From Rhodobacterales bacterium UBA5972 (lineage in GTDB: Bacteria > Pseudomonadota > Alphaproteobacteria > Rhodobacterales > Rhodobacteraceae), in the NCBI GenBank assembly GCA_002430125.1, contig DJBQ01000187.1:9414-19671 (forward strand): a stretch of DNA of 10,258 nt, in the 5' to 3' direction. Every line of letters starts with the position of its first letter. Position 1 is the first letter of the stretch. A model generated the notes under the pieces. It saw nothing but the letters and a program-made list of their open reading frames with translations, had not been told where the DNA came from and searched no databases. Below are positions 1 through 5,546 of this stretch, in pieces. The position numbers and the translations under genes were made by a program.

Positions 1-807
1 GATCCGAACGTCATCGGCTTTGGCACGATTGACGATATCGACCAACTTGCCGGCAAACGCGGCGACCGGCAATCGAGCGCCGGGCAGTTGGAAATTACCG
101 CCGTGCTGATGGAAAGCTTTGCCGGTGCCAATACGGTTGTGCGCGGCAATTGCACGTTCGGCATGTTCTCGAACTATCCCGAGAATGTGGACGACGCCCT
201 GCGTCAACGGGCCGGGGCACGGTTTCTGGTGGACGGACCAAAAACCCGCGAGGATTACATCGATATTCTGTATCTGTTGATGGGTAAGAACCACAACATT
301 CCGGTTGGCGACCATCAGGTTTACGCCGCGCAGGAGATCAAGAAAGCCGTGGCCGAAAGCTTCGCCAGCCATTCCCGCCCGCATGAAGACGGGCTGATCA
401 GGGTGTTCGAAAAGGTGGATAAGCAGATCGGTCGGCTTGATACCATCGCCAAGCTGGGGGCCTATCTGAAGGGGATTCAGGAGGCCGACCCTCGGTTCAC
501 CGGTCGCGCCATCAAGAACATCACCGACGCGGTCAAGGTGCGGGCGATGGATATCGAATTGCCCGACGAATGGATGGAACAGCCGGACCTGTTCCTGTTC
601 AAGGATTACGACACCAAAATGGCGATGTTGAAGGGCATGATGCAGCCGATCACGGTGGAAATGCTGATCCAGGAAATCAACCGCTACGCGGATAGCGAGT
701 TCCGCTATGCCGATAAGTCGGATGAGGTGGCGATCGAAGGGGCCGTGCGCGATATGCAGCGGATGGAAGAGGCGAAGAGAAGGTATCTGGAGGGGCGGGA
801 TGGTTGA
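1..807 (+). CDS. AAA+ family ATPase, C-terminal part (5' end outside window)
   Basis: The reading frame is open from the first base, so the gene starts upstream and only 268 residues are seen. The visible part begins downstream of where Walker A and B should lie. It carries the second half of an AAA+ module: a strand ending in FGMFSNYPE (residues 53-61 of the visible part), whose Asn58 fits sensor 1, followed by DDALRQRAGARF (64-75), which matches the arginine-finger segment (family pattern DPALRRRF). The remaining ~190 residues are mostly helical and charged and show no domain I recognise; they may be the lid plus a family-specific tail. A TTG at base 88 could be mistaken for a start, but the conserved frame continues upstream of it. 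The gene leads an operon rich in membrane proteins, so it may power an envelope-associated remodelling step; that role is inferred. Its last 8 bases overlap the TIR gene. Confidence 0.85.
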   Translation, partial: DPNVIGFGTIDDIDQLAGKRGDRQSSAGQLEITAVLMESFAGANTVVRGNCTFGMFSNYPENVDDALRQRAGARFLVDGPKTREDYIDILYLLMGKNHNIPVGDHQVYAAQEIKKAVAESFASHSRPHEDGLIRVFEKVDKQIGRLDTIAKLGAYLKGIQEADPRFTGRAIKNITDAVKVRAMDIELPDEWMEQPDLFLFKDYDTKMAMLKGMMQPITVEMLIQEINRYADSEFRYADKSDEVAIEGAVRDMQRMEEAKRRYLEGRDG

Positions 808-1441
808 TAGGGCATTCATAAGCTATTCGCATAAAGACAAATTTTTCGCGGAACTGTTGGGCGAAAAACTTAAAGACGCCGGGATAGAGATATGGCGTGA
901 CGTAGGCGCTCTGCAGGCGGGAGAAGAATGGCGGCGATCAATTGATTTAGGAATCGACGAATGTTTTGCAATGGGTCTTGCGCTTTCCCCAAGTTCTTGT
1001 GCATCGCATTACGTTACATATGAGTGGGCTCGGGGAATGGGATTGAATAAGCCAATCATCCCAGTTTTACTTGAAGAATGCATACGGCACCCGAAAATTG
1101 AGCCAATTCAATTCATTGATTTTCGACAACACAACCATGCCACGTGGGCGCAGCTTGTTCAGAGACTAAAGGAAACAAAAGATTCGGAAGAACCAAAGCA
1201 ACTTAGGGCTCACTCCCTCTTGCCTTCTGAGTTCGAACTTACTCCAAAAGAGAAAACGCGGGTAGCGAACATAGAGGGGTACTTAATGGAGCGTGTATTT
1301 CGAATGATGAGTTTTGATCGGGTCAGAGATAAAATCGACAAAGACGCAACGGACGAGGAATTAAATAAATTGATCGCCAAGGTTTCCTATTTCGCGAATG
1401 CACGTCTAAAAGGGAACAAGGCTGGACTACGGCTTCGCTGA
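800..1441 (+). CDS. TIR domain protein, probable NADase-type effector
   Basis: The protein has 213 residues. Residues 1-125 form a TIR domain of the bacterial TIR_2 type: first strand and box RAFISYSHKD (4-13), the BB-loop region WRDVGALQAGEEW (32-44), strand GLALSPSS (59-66), and a helix with YVTYEW (71-76) in which Glu75 sits where the catalytic glutamate of NAD-cleaving TIRs is expected. IIPVLLEE (86-93) is the next strand. Residues 130-213 are charged, helical and unrecognised; they may sense a trigger or oligomerise. The ATG at 800 is chosen because the TIR fold begins right after it and a GGAGGGG ribosome site lies at 789-795; the open frame extends upstream to 707 but only as a shadow of the ATPase gene. 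Hand-counted GC in four 60-base rows is about 43%, against 65% in a row of the ATPase gene, which suggests transfer. Bacterial TIR proteins commonly deplete NAD+ in antiphage defence; that function is inferred here. Confidence 0.88.
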   Translation: MVDRAFISYSHKDKFFAELLGEKLKDAGIEIWRDVGALQAGEEWRRSIDLGIDECFAMGLALSPSSCASHYVTYEWARGMGLNKPIIPVLLEECIRHPKIEPIQFIDFRQHNHATWAQLVQRLKETKDSEEPKQLRAHSLLPSEFELTPKEKTRVANIEGYLMERVFRMMSFDRVRDKIDKDATDEELNKLIAKVSYFANARLKGNKAGLRLR

Positions 1442-1451
1442 TCGCCGAAGG

Positions 1452-1457
1452 AAGGAG
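1452..1457 (+). promoter_or_regulatory. Strong Shine-Dalgarno-like AAGGAG without a start codon at normal spacing
   Basis: AAGGAG lies 10 bases after the TIR stop codon, but no ATG, GTG or TTG occurs within the next 5-15 bases; the first ATG is at 1479, about 21 bases away. A weaker AGGA at 1465-1468 is better spaced for that ATG. The site may be a remnant of a gene start disrupted when the TIR gene or the spacer was acquired, or chance. Confidence 0.35.
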
Positions 1458-1521
1458 ATATTACAGGAACCATCAGGCATGACTAGTTATTCCGGCAAAA
1501 AAATTGGGGTGCCCGCTACCA

Positions 1522-1543
1522 ACCGGGACGCTTGCGGCCCGGT
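1522..1543. repeat. Inverted repeat, hairpin 1 of the spacer
   Basis: Arms ACCGGG (1522-1527) and CCCGGT (1538-1543) are perfectly complementary. Inside them, after an A/G mismatch, CGC (1529-1531) can pair with GCG (1534-1536). There is no T-run on either side, so a Rho-independent terminator is not indicated. Confidence 0.6.
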
Positions 1544-1577
1544 CAGCGCCCGGACCATTCCGGCGCTCCGCGCGTTC

Positions 1578-1617
1578 ACGCCTCAAACCCTCCGCTGGAG
1601 GGTTTGCAAGACGGCGT
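1578..1617. repeat. Inverted repeat, hairpin 2 of the spacer
   Basis: The core arms AAACCCTCC (1585-1593) and GGAGGGTTT (1597-1605) are perfect complements around a GCT loop. Outer arms ACGCC (1578-1582) and GGCGT (1613-1617) extend the stem across an asymmetric internal loop. The core keeps its shape on both strands. No T-run follows on the + strand beyond the arm's own TTT, so a terminator role is possible but weak; a palindromic repeat or RNA-processing element between operon genes fits equally well. Confidence 0.65.
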
Positions 1618-1701
1618 TCACCCCCATGGGGAGGGCGCTTCGCACCCACCCCAAGGTCCGCGCGCTGCCCTGTCGGCCCGCCAAATTGCAAAGGACATGA
1701 C

Positions 1702-2031
1702 ATGACCCAATTCCTCAACTGGCTCGTCCTTATCGCCTTTGCCGCCGCCGCTGTCCTTGTGGCGCGCTGGATGGTGCAGCGCGCACATGAACGCTGGAAA
1801 GGCCCGAAAACCCCGCTGTCGATGGGGTTCCTTTACGTGCTGCTGCTGGCCACCATCACCGGCGTCAGCTTTGTGGTCGCCTCGGTCATTTACTACGAGG
1901 TCCTCTATCAAGGTGACTTCATGCACCTCGTCGGCCTGCCCGGCGTCGCCAAATTCCTGCTGATCTTTTCCGGCGTCTGGTACGCCGCCCTTTACGGCCT
2001 GAAATACCGCGCCAAGGACCTGCCGAAATGA
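1702..2031 (+). CDS. Small integral membrane protein, three predicted helices
   Basis: The protein has 109 residues. Three hydrophobic segments are visible at about 5-22, 42-66 and 80-99, separated by a basic loop (HERWKGPKTP, 29-38) and a short acidic/aromatic loop; the tail KYRAKDLPK is basic and probably cytoplasmic. The ATG at 1702 is chosen over the longer open frame (to 1504) because AAAGGA lies at 1690-1695 with 6 bases of spacing, and the upstream part is low-complexity spacer sequence. The stop overlaps the next start as ATGA, so translation is likely coupled. I recognise no named family; it appears to be a conserved partner in the operon that starts with the AAA+ ATPase. Its function is unknown. 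Confidence 0.8.
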   Translation: MTQFLNWLVLIAFAAAAVLVARWMVQRAHERWKGPKTPLSMGFLYVLLLATITGVSFVVASVIYYEVLYQGDFMHLVGLPGVAKFLLIFSGVWYAALYGLKYRAKDLPK

Positions 2032-3395
2032 TGCGCCTGATCAAAGCCGGGTTGATGTATGGCAACCTGTTCGAGGTAAACTCGGCCGCTTTGGTCGAGC
2101 GTTATAACCGCGCGTTGAAACATCTGACCGGCAAAGAAACCAAACTGACCGAGTTTCACATCGACATTTCCGGCTTTGCCCCCGAAATTGGGGACGAGCT
2201 GAACGACGATCTGTACCTCAACCCGAACGGCTGCAACCGGCAGTTCATTCTGCTATCAACCAAGCAGAAAACCGCCCCGCTGCTGAACGCGAAATTTTCA
2301 ACCTCGCGCGAGATTTTGAAAAGCTTCATCCTTGAAAACGAAACCCAGCTTTTCGCGCTGACCACGCGGGATGCGGTGGCGGGCGAGTTGGTAAACTCGG
2401 TCTATTCGGTGGCTGATCCGGCCCGTCTGTTCAATATCCGGCAGGTCGAGATCGAGGCGGACACCACCGAAAACCATCTGGTTGACGCCAAAGTCTTGCT
2501 TGGCAAAATCGACCGGTTTCAAACCGAGCCCGATGCGTGGTGGGATGATGTTCTGATCGCTGACATGATCGAACTGGCCAAGAAATCCGGCGACATCATG
2601 CGCAACCCGATCAGCCTGAAAACCGCCAGTTTCCGGCAGGATAATTTCTATACCGAACATTTCGGTGGCATCTATATCTTTCGCGACGTGCCGCTTCCGG
2701 CAGCAATTACGGTGGGCGACGCCAAGGCGCTGGGCAAGCTGCCGATCGAACATGTGCTTGATTTCGCAGATAGAAACGGCATTTCCAAGTTTCTGGCGGA
2801 TAATGCGCTGGCCGAAAGTGTGGTGGCGGCCAGCAATCTGAATGCCGCGTCCCTGCTGCGCCAGCGGCTGGATTTCATTCTGGTGGATACGGCTGCGCTG
2901 CGCGGTGAAGACCTGACGGGCATGGACCGCGTCGCCCTGCGCCGGGCGGCGCGCCAGCATCTGGCCGAGCTTCCGGACGAGTTTCATGCCCTAAGCGATC
3001 TGCTGCGATACGTTGAAAACAACGGTGAATGGCCGCGCATCACCTCGGAACATCCGGCGTTTTTCTATACCTTGCGCGCCAGCCAGACCAAGGATCGGGA
3101 TCTGGTCAATATGCTGCTGGCGGAATTGTCACCCAAGGATGTGCGGCAATTGTTTATCTGCCACAAAGAAGCGTTCTATCGCACCTATTTAACCTGGCCC
3201 GAGGCGAAGAAAGCCTTTGTGGTGGATTTTCTGGCCCGCGAATATTCGGTTGATAAGGCAGATGCTCGCGCAGCCCTGTTCGGGCCGGAACCCGGCATGG
3301 AGGATGTCGCCCCACCGCCGCCACCAGCTCCAACTGTTGCGGCGGACATGATCCGCCGGGTTGGCCCCTGGGGCGCCATCAGGAGGAACCAATGA
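2028..3395 (+). CDS. Conserved hypothetical protein, DUF6638-like
   Basis: This 455-residue protein has no signal peptide or membrane segment visible, so it is probably cytoplasmic. From memory its N-terminal signature (LIKAGLMYGNL, then FHIDISGFAPEIGDEL and LYLNPNGCNRQFILL) matches a Rhodobacterales family labelled DUF6638; this was not verified and no biochemical role is known to me. A proline run (about 429-433) marks a flexible C-terminal tail ending RRVGPWGAIRRNQ. Two adjacent ATGs are possible starts (2028 and 2031), with AAGGA at 2014-2018; homologues seem to begin MRLI, which would favour 2031. The first start overlaps the stop of the upstream membrane gene, and the stop overlaps the next start in an ATGA, so the protein is made together with two small membrane proteins and possibly associates with them. 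Confidence 0.85.
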   Translation: MMRLIKAGLMYGNLFEVNSAALVERYNRALKHLTGKETKLTEFHIDISGFAPEIGDELNDDLYLNPNGCNRQFILLSTKQKTAPLLNAKFSTSREILKSFILENETQLFALTTRDAVAGELVNSVYSVADPARLFNIRQVEIEADTTENHLVDAKVLLGKIDRFQTEPDAWWDDVLIADMIELAKKSGDIMRNPISLKTASFRQDNFYTEHFGGIYIFRDVPLPAAITVGDAKALGKLPIEHVLDFADRNGISKFLADNALAESVVAASNLNAASLLRQRLDFILVDTAALRGEDLTGMDRVALRRAARQHLAELPDEFHALSDLLRYVENNGEWPRITSEHPAFFYTLRASQTKDRDLVNMLLAELSPKDVRQLFICHKEAFYRTYLTWPEAKKAFVVDFLAREYSVDKADARAALFGPEPGMEDVAPPPPPAPTVAADMIRRVGPWGAIRRNQ

Positions 3396-3658
3396 TCGGT
3401 GGAATTCGTCTTTTTGCCATAGCATTCGTTGTTTTGACGGTGATCTATGCTTATCTGTCCCTCATGCAGCGCTGGCGGTGCCGCAAACAGCTGGAGGCCG
3501 AATTTGATGCTGGTGGCATTGATGGCTCGCGGGATGATTATGTCGATAAAGGCATGGCTGAATATCGGGGCTCGTTCCGGCGCAAACTGATTTTGGGCGT
3601 TTACATCATCCCGCTAATGGTGGTGATGACGCTGATTTATGTTTCGAATTACATGTAA
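3392..3658 (+). CDS. Small two-helix membrane protein
   Basis: The protein has 88 residues. Hydrophobic segments lie at about 5-24 and 66-85, joined by a roughly 40-residue charged loop (QRWRCRKQLEAEFD, then SRDDYVDKGMAEYRGSFRRK), giving a hairpin topology with the loop probably in the cytoplasm because of its basic flanks. An excellent ribosome site AGGAGGA at 3381-3387 lies 4 bases before the ATG, which overlaps the preceding stop. Similar small roseobacter proteins have, as I recall, been labelled as efflux pump components; nothing here supports transport, since two helices and 88 residues cannot form such a pump. The next gene follows after 9 bases. Confidence 0.82.
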   Translation: MIGGIRLFAIAFVVLTVIYAYLSLMQRWRCRKQLEAEFDAGGIDGSRDDYVDKGMAEYRGSFRRKLILGVYIIPLMVVMTLIYVSNYM

Positions 3659-3667
3659 GGAAACCGG

Positions 3668-4336
3668 ATGCGTTATGTGAAATGGACTTTGATCTCGCTG
3701 ATTACGCTGATCGTGTTTGGCTTTGCCCATTACACGCTGCCGCAGCATGACGTGGTGCGGATCACTGGCACCGAGGTTATCCGGCAGGACTTTTCCGGCT
3801 GGAACCGGATATTTTACGCGCAACCCGACAGTGGCAATGCCGTCGGGATCAACCGCGATCTAAGGCTGATATATGCGGCCTATCCCGACGGTGGCGTGAT
3901 GGTTTATCGCAACGAGGATACCTCGTGGGGCTGGCCGCCCTATTTCAAGTTCGACACCTCAAACCTGCAGGGCGAAACCGCCGATCTGGTATCCACCCGT
4001 GCCGCCCCGCAATGGGCGGTTATCACGCATTACGGCTGGCGCAACGAGTTCTTGTCGATCTATCCGAACGCGATTTCCGTGCGTCAGGTTGACAGTCCTG
4101 ATGTCACCATCATCCCGTGGTTCAACATCATTTTCCTGACGCTGGTGGCGCTGATCCTTCTGTGGATTTATCGCAAAATTCAGAAATTTCGCCAAGCCCG
4201 GATCGATCCGGTGCTCGAGGATTTGGGCAAGGCCTGGGACAAAGTCGAAGACCAGGCCGATGCGATGGGTGATCGTGCGTCCGGTCTTTGGGGGCGGGCT
4301 CTGGCATGGCTGGGGACGTGGCGTTCAAAGAAATAG
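3668..4336 (+). CDS. DUF1523 family membrane protein
   Basis: This 222-residue protein has an N-terminal hydrophobic segment (about 5-22, signal anchor), a roughly 125-residue presumably periplasmic domain, a second membrane helix (about 150-168), and a basic then amphipathic cytoplasmic tail (KIQKFRQARIDP, then a helix rich in Asp, Lys and Trp). The extracytoplasmic domain holds the motifs I associate with DUF1523 of Rhodobacterales: HYTLPQHDVVRI (21-32), VYRNEDTSWGWPPYFKFD (79-96), ADLVST (105-110) and VITHYGWRNE (118-127). The biochemical function of the family is unknown to me. AAGGA at 3657-3661 gives good spacing to the ATG. It is the last gene of the operon and converges on the argE-like gene. 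The two-helix plus periplasmic-domain layout suggests it displays an envelope-side partner for the cytoplasmic proteins of the operon (inference). Confidence 0.88.
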   Translation: MRYVKWTLISLITLIVFGFAHYTLPQHDVVRITGTEVIRQDFSGWNRIFYAQPDSGNAVGINRDLRLIYAAYPDGGVMVYRNEDTSWGWPPYFKFDTSNLQGETADLVSTRAAPQWAVITHYGWRNEFLSIYPNAISVRQVDSPDVTIIPWFNIIFLTLVALILLWIYRKIQKFRQARIDPVLEDLGKAWDKVEDQADAMGDRASGLWGRALAWLGTWRSKK

Positions 4337-4362
4337 CAAAGCGCTGCTGATTTCTCAGAGGT

Positions 4363-4385
4363 TCAAATATCCCCGCCGGAGGCGT
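4363..4385 (-). terminator. Gene-end hairpin motif, CTCCGGCGGGGATATTTG type
   Basis: Read on the - strand, just after the argE-like stop, the sequence forms a perfect short stem CGCC-TCC-GGCG (4374-4384), then GGGATATTTGAA. I recall near-identical strings as very common downstream of genes in roseobacter genomes. The stem is only 4 bp and the T-tract is short, so it is a weak intrinsic terminator by E. coli standards. It could serve both converging operons in this 52-base gap. Confidence 0.45.
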
Positions 4386-4388
4386 CCC

Positions 4389-5546
4389 TTAAATCTCACC
4401 TTCCAACCGGCGCACCAGATTTGACATCATCGTGTCACAAGCCGCCAGCTGTTCCAGCGATACAAATTCGTCCGGCTTGTGGCCCTGCATCATTGATCCC
4501 GGTCCGCAAACCACTGTCGGGATGCCCAGCTTGGCGTTAAACAACCCGCCTTCGGTGCCAAACGCCACTTTGATCGAGCCGTTTGATCCGGTCAACGCGC
4601 GCACAAACGCCATGACATCGGCGTTTTGCGGGGTCAGCAGGCCGGGATAGGAGAACGTCTCGGTGATCTCAATTGCCGCCGATTTATGGTTGGCGTTGCT
4701 GACAATCTTGGCCGCCTCGGCCGTTAATTCAGCGATGATCGCCTGTGGGTCATCTTCCGCCAGATTGCGGATTTCAAAGTCAACCGTCGCCAGATTTGGA
4801 ACGATATTCAACGATTCACCACCAGCAATTTTGCCCAGATGCAGCGTCGTATACGGCACGTCGTAATCGTGGTCTTTATGCCCGGTCGCAGCAATCGCTG
4901 CCTGTTTTGCCCGCACAGCATTGCCGAAATCAATCGCCAGATGCAGCGCGTTCATCGCCAAAGGCGCCAGCGCCGAATGGCCCTCTTCGCCCTTACACGT
5001 CGCCCGCAAGGCGACCTTGCCTTTATGGCCGGACGCCACCTGCATGCCGGTTGGTTCGCCAACAATGCACATCATTGGCCGCAGCGGAGCCGCGGCCAGC
5101 ATATCCACCAGGGACCGCACGCCGATGCAGCCGATTTCCTCGTCATAAGACAGCGCCAGGTGCAAAGGCGTTTTCAGATCCCGCTTGGACGCCATGATCG
5201 CCGCTTTGATTGCAGCCGCACAAAACCCCTTCATATCGGCGGTGCCGCGCCCAAAAACCTTGCCATCCGCTTGCGTTAGTTCAAACGGTGGCTTGGCCCA
5301 ATCCTGCCCATCGACCGGCACAACATCGGTATGGCCTGACAACATCACGCCGGGGCGGTCGACTGGGCCGATGGTGGCGTATAGATTGGCCTTGTGACCG
5401 CTTGCATCGGGGATCAGCGTGCTGGCAATTCCGTGTTCAGCCAGCAGCGCCACCACCCAGTCGATCAGCGCGCGGTTGGGATCACGACTGACCGTTGGAA
5501 AGGCGATCAGGCGTTCAAGGATTTCTAAAGTATTCAAGGTGTTCAT
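4389..5546 (-). CDS. argE: Acetylornithine deacetylase-like M20 metallopeptidase
   Basis: The 385-residue length is usual for ArgE/DapE-type M20 enzymes. The zinc-site motifs are intact: SGHTDVVPV (His72, Asp74), GRGTADMKG (bridging Asp104), the general base Glu136 and ligand Glu137 in SYDEEIGC, Glu164 in VGEPT, and His356 in GHKPDEF. The dimerisation domain lies in the middle, around GEEGHSALAP (186-195). ArgE hydrolyses N-acetylornithine to ornithine and acetate in the cytoplasm. The start overlaps the aldehyde dehydrogenase stop as ATGA, so translation is coupled; a GGAGA lies almost against the ATG, closer than usual. Many alphaproteobacteria recycle the acetyl group with ArgJ, and this gene is not beside other arginine genes, so an alternative N-acyl substrate is possible. 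Family assignment is strong, the exact substrate moderate. Confidence 0.85.
   Translation of the reverse strand: MNTLNTLEILERLIAFPTVSRDPNRALIDWVVALLAEHGIASTLIPDASGHKANLYATIGPVDRPGVMLSGHTDVVPVDGQDWAKPPFELTQADGKVFGRGTADMKGFCAAAIKAAIMASKRDLKTPLHLALSYDEEIGCIGVRSLVDMLAAAPLRPMMCIVGEPTGMQVASGHKGKVALRATCKGEEGHSALAPLAMNALHLAIDFGNAVRAKQAAIAATGHKDHDYDVPYTTLHLGKIAGGESLNIVPNLATVDFEIRNLAEDDPQAIIAELTAEAAKIVSNANHKSAAIEITETFSYPGLLTPQNADVMAFVRALTGSNGSIKVAFGTEGGLFNAKLGIPTVVCGPGSMMQGHKPDEFVSLEQLAACDTMMSNLVRRLEGEI

Larger units (their letters stand above)
1442..1701. other. Structured GC-rich spacer, possible interspersed repeat
   Basis: This 260-base gap interrupts an otherwise tightly packed operon. From about 1500 on it is GC-rich, unlike the TIR gene before it. 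It holds two strong hairpins (listed separately), the self-complementary CCCCATGGGG at 1622-1631, and a direct repeat GCGTTCAC at 1572-1579 and 1614-1621 flanking the second hairpin. A frame from ATG 1479 to TGA 1700 would encode a 73-residue, very basic peptide ending one base before the next gene. I do not recognise it, and overlapping frames on both strands are also open, as expected in GC-rich non-coding DNA. The general look resembles dispersed palindromic elements of roseobacter genomes, but copy number cannot be judged from one window. Confidence 0.45.

Noticed and set aside
707..799. N-terminal extension of the TIR protein
   Set aside because: It only reads the ATPase gene in another frame. 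The TIR fold and a good ribosome site begin at 789-800.
1479..1700. A 73-residue basic open frame between the TIR gene and the next membrane gene
   Set aside because: It runs through the hairpin-rich spacer, has only a weak AGGA ribosome site, matches no family I know, and competing frames are open on both strands. It is described under the spacer, not called as a gene.
1504..1701. N-terminal extension of the 109-residue membrane protein to 175 residues
   Set aside because: The extra 66 residues are Pro/Arg-rich translation of the spacer, and a well-placed ribosome site supports the ATG at 1702.
2298..2987. A 229-residue - strand open frame
   Set aside because: It is antisense to the DUF6638-like gene, which has operon overlaps and conserved motifs. 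The antisense product shows none.
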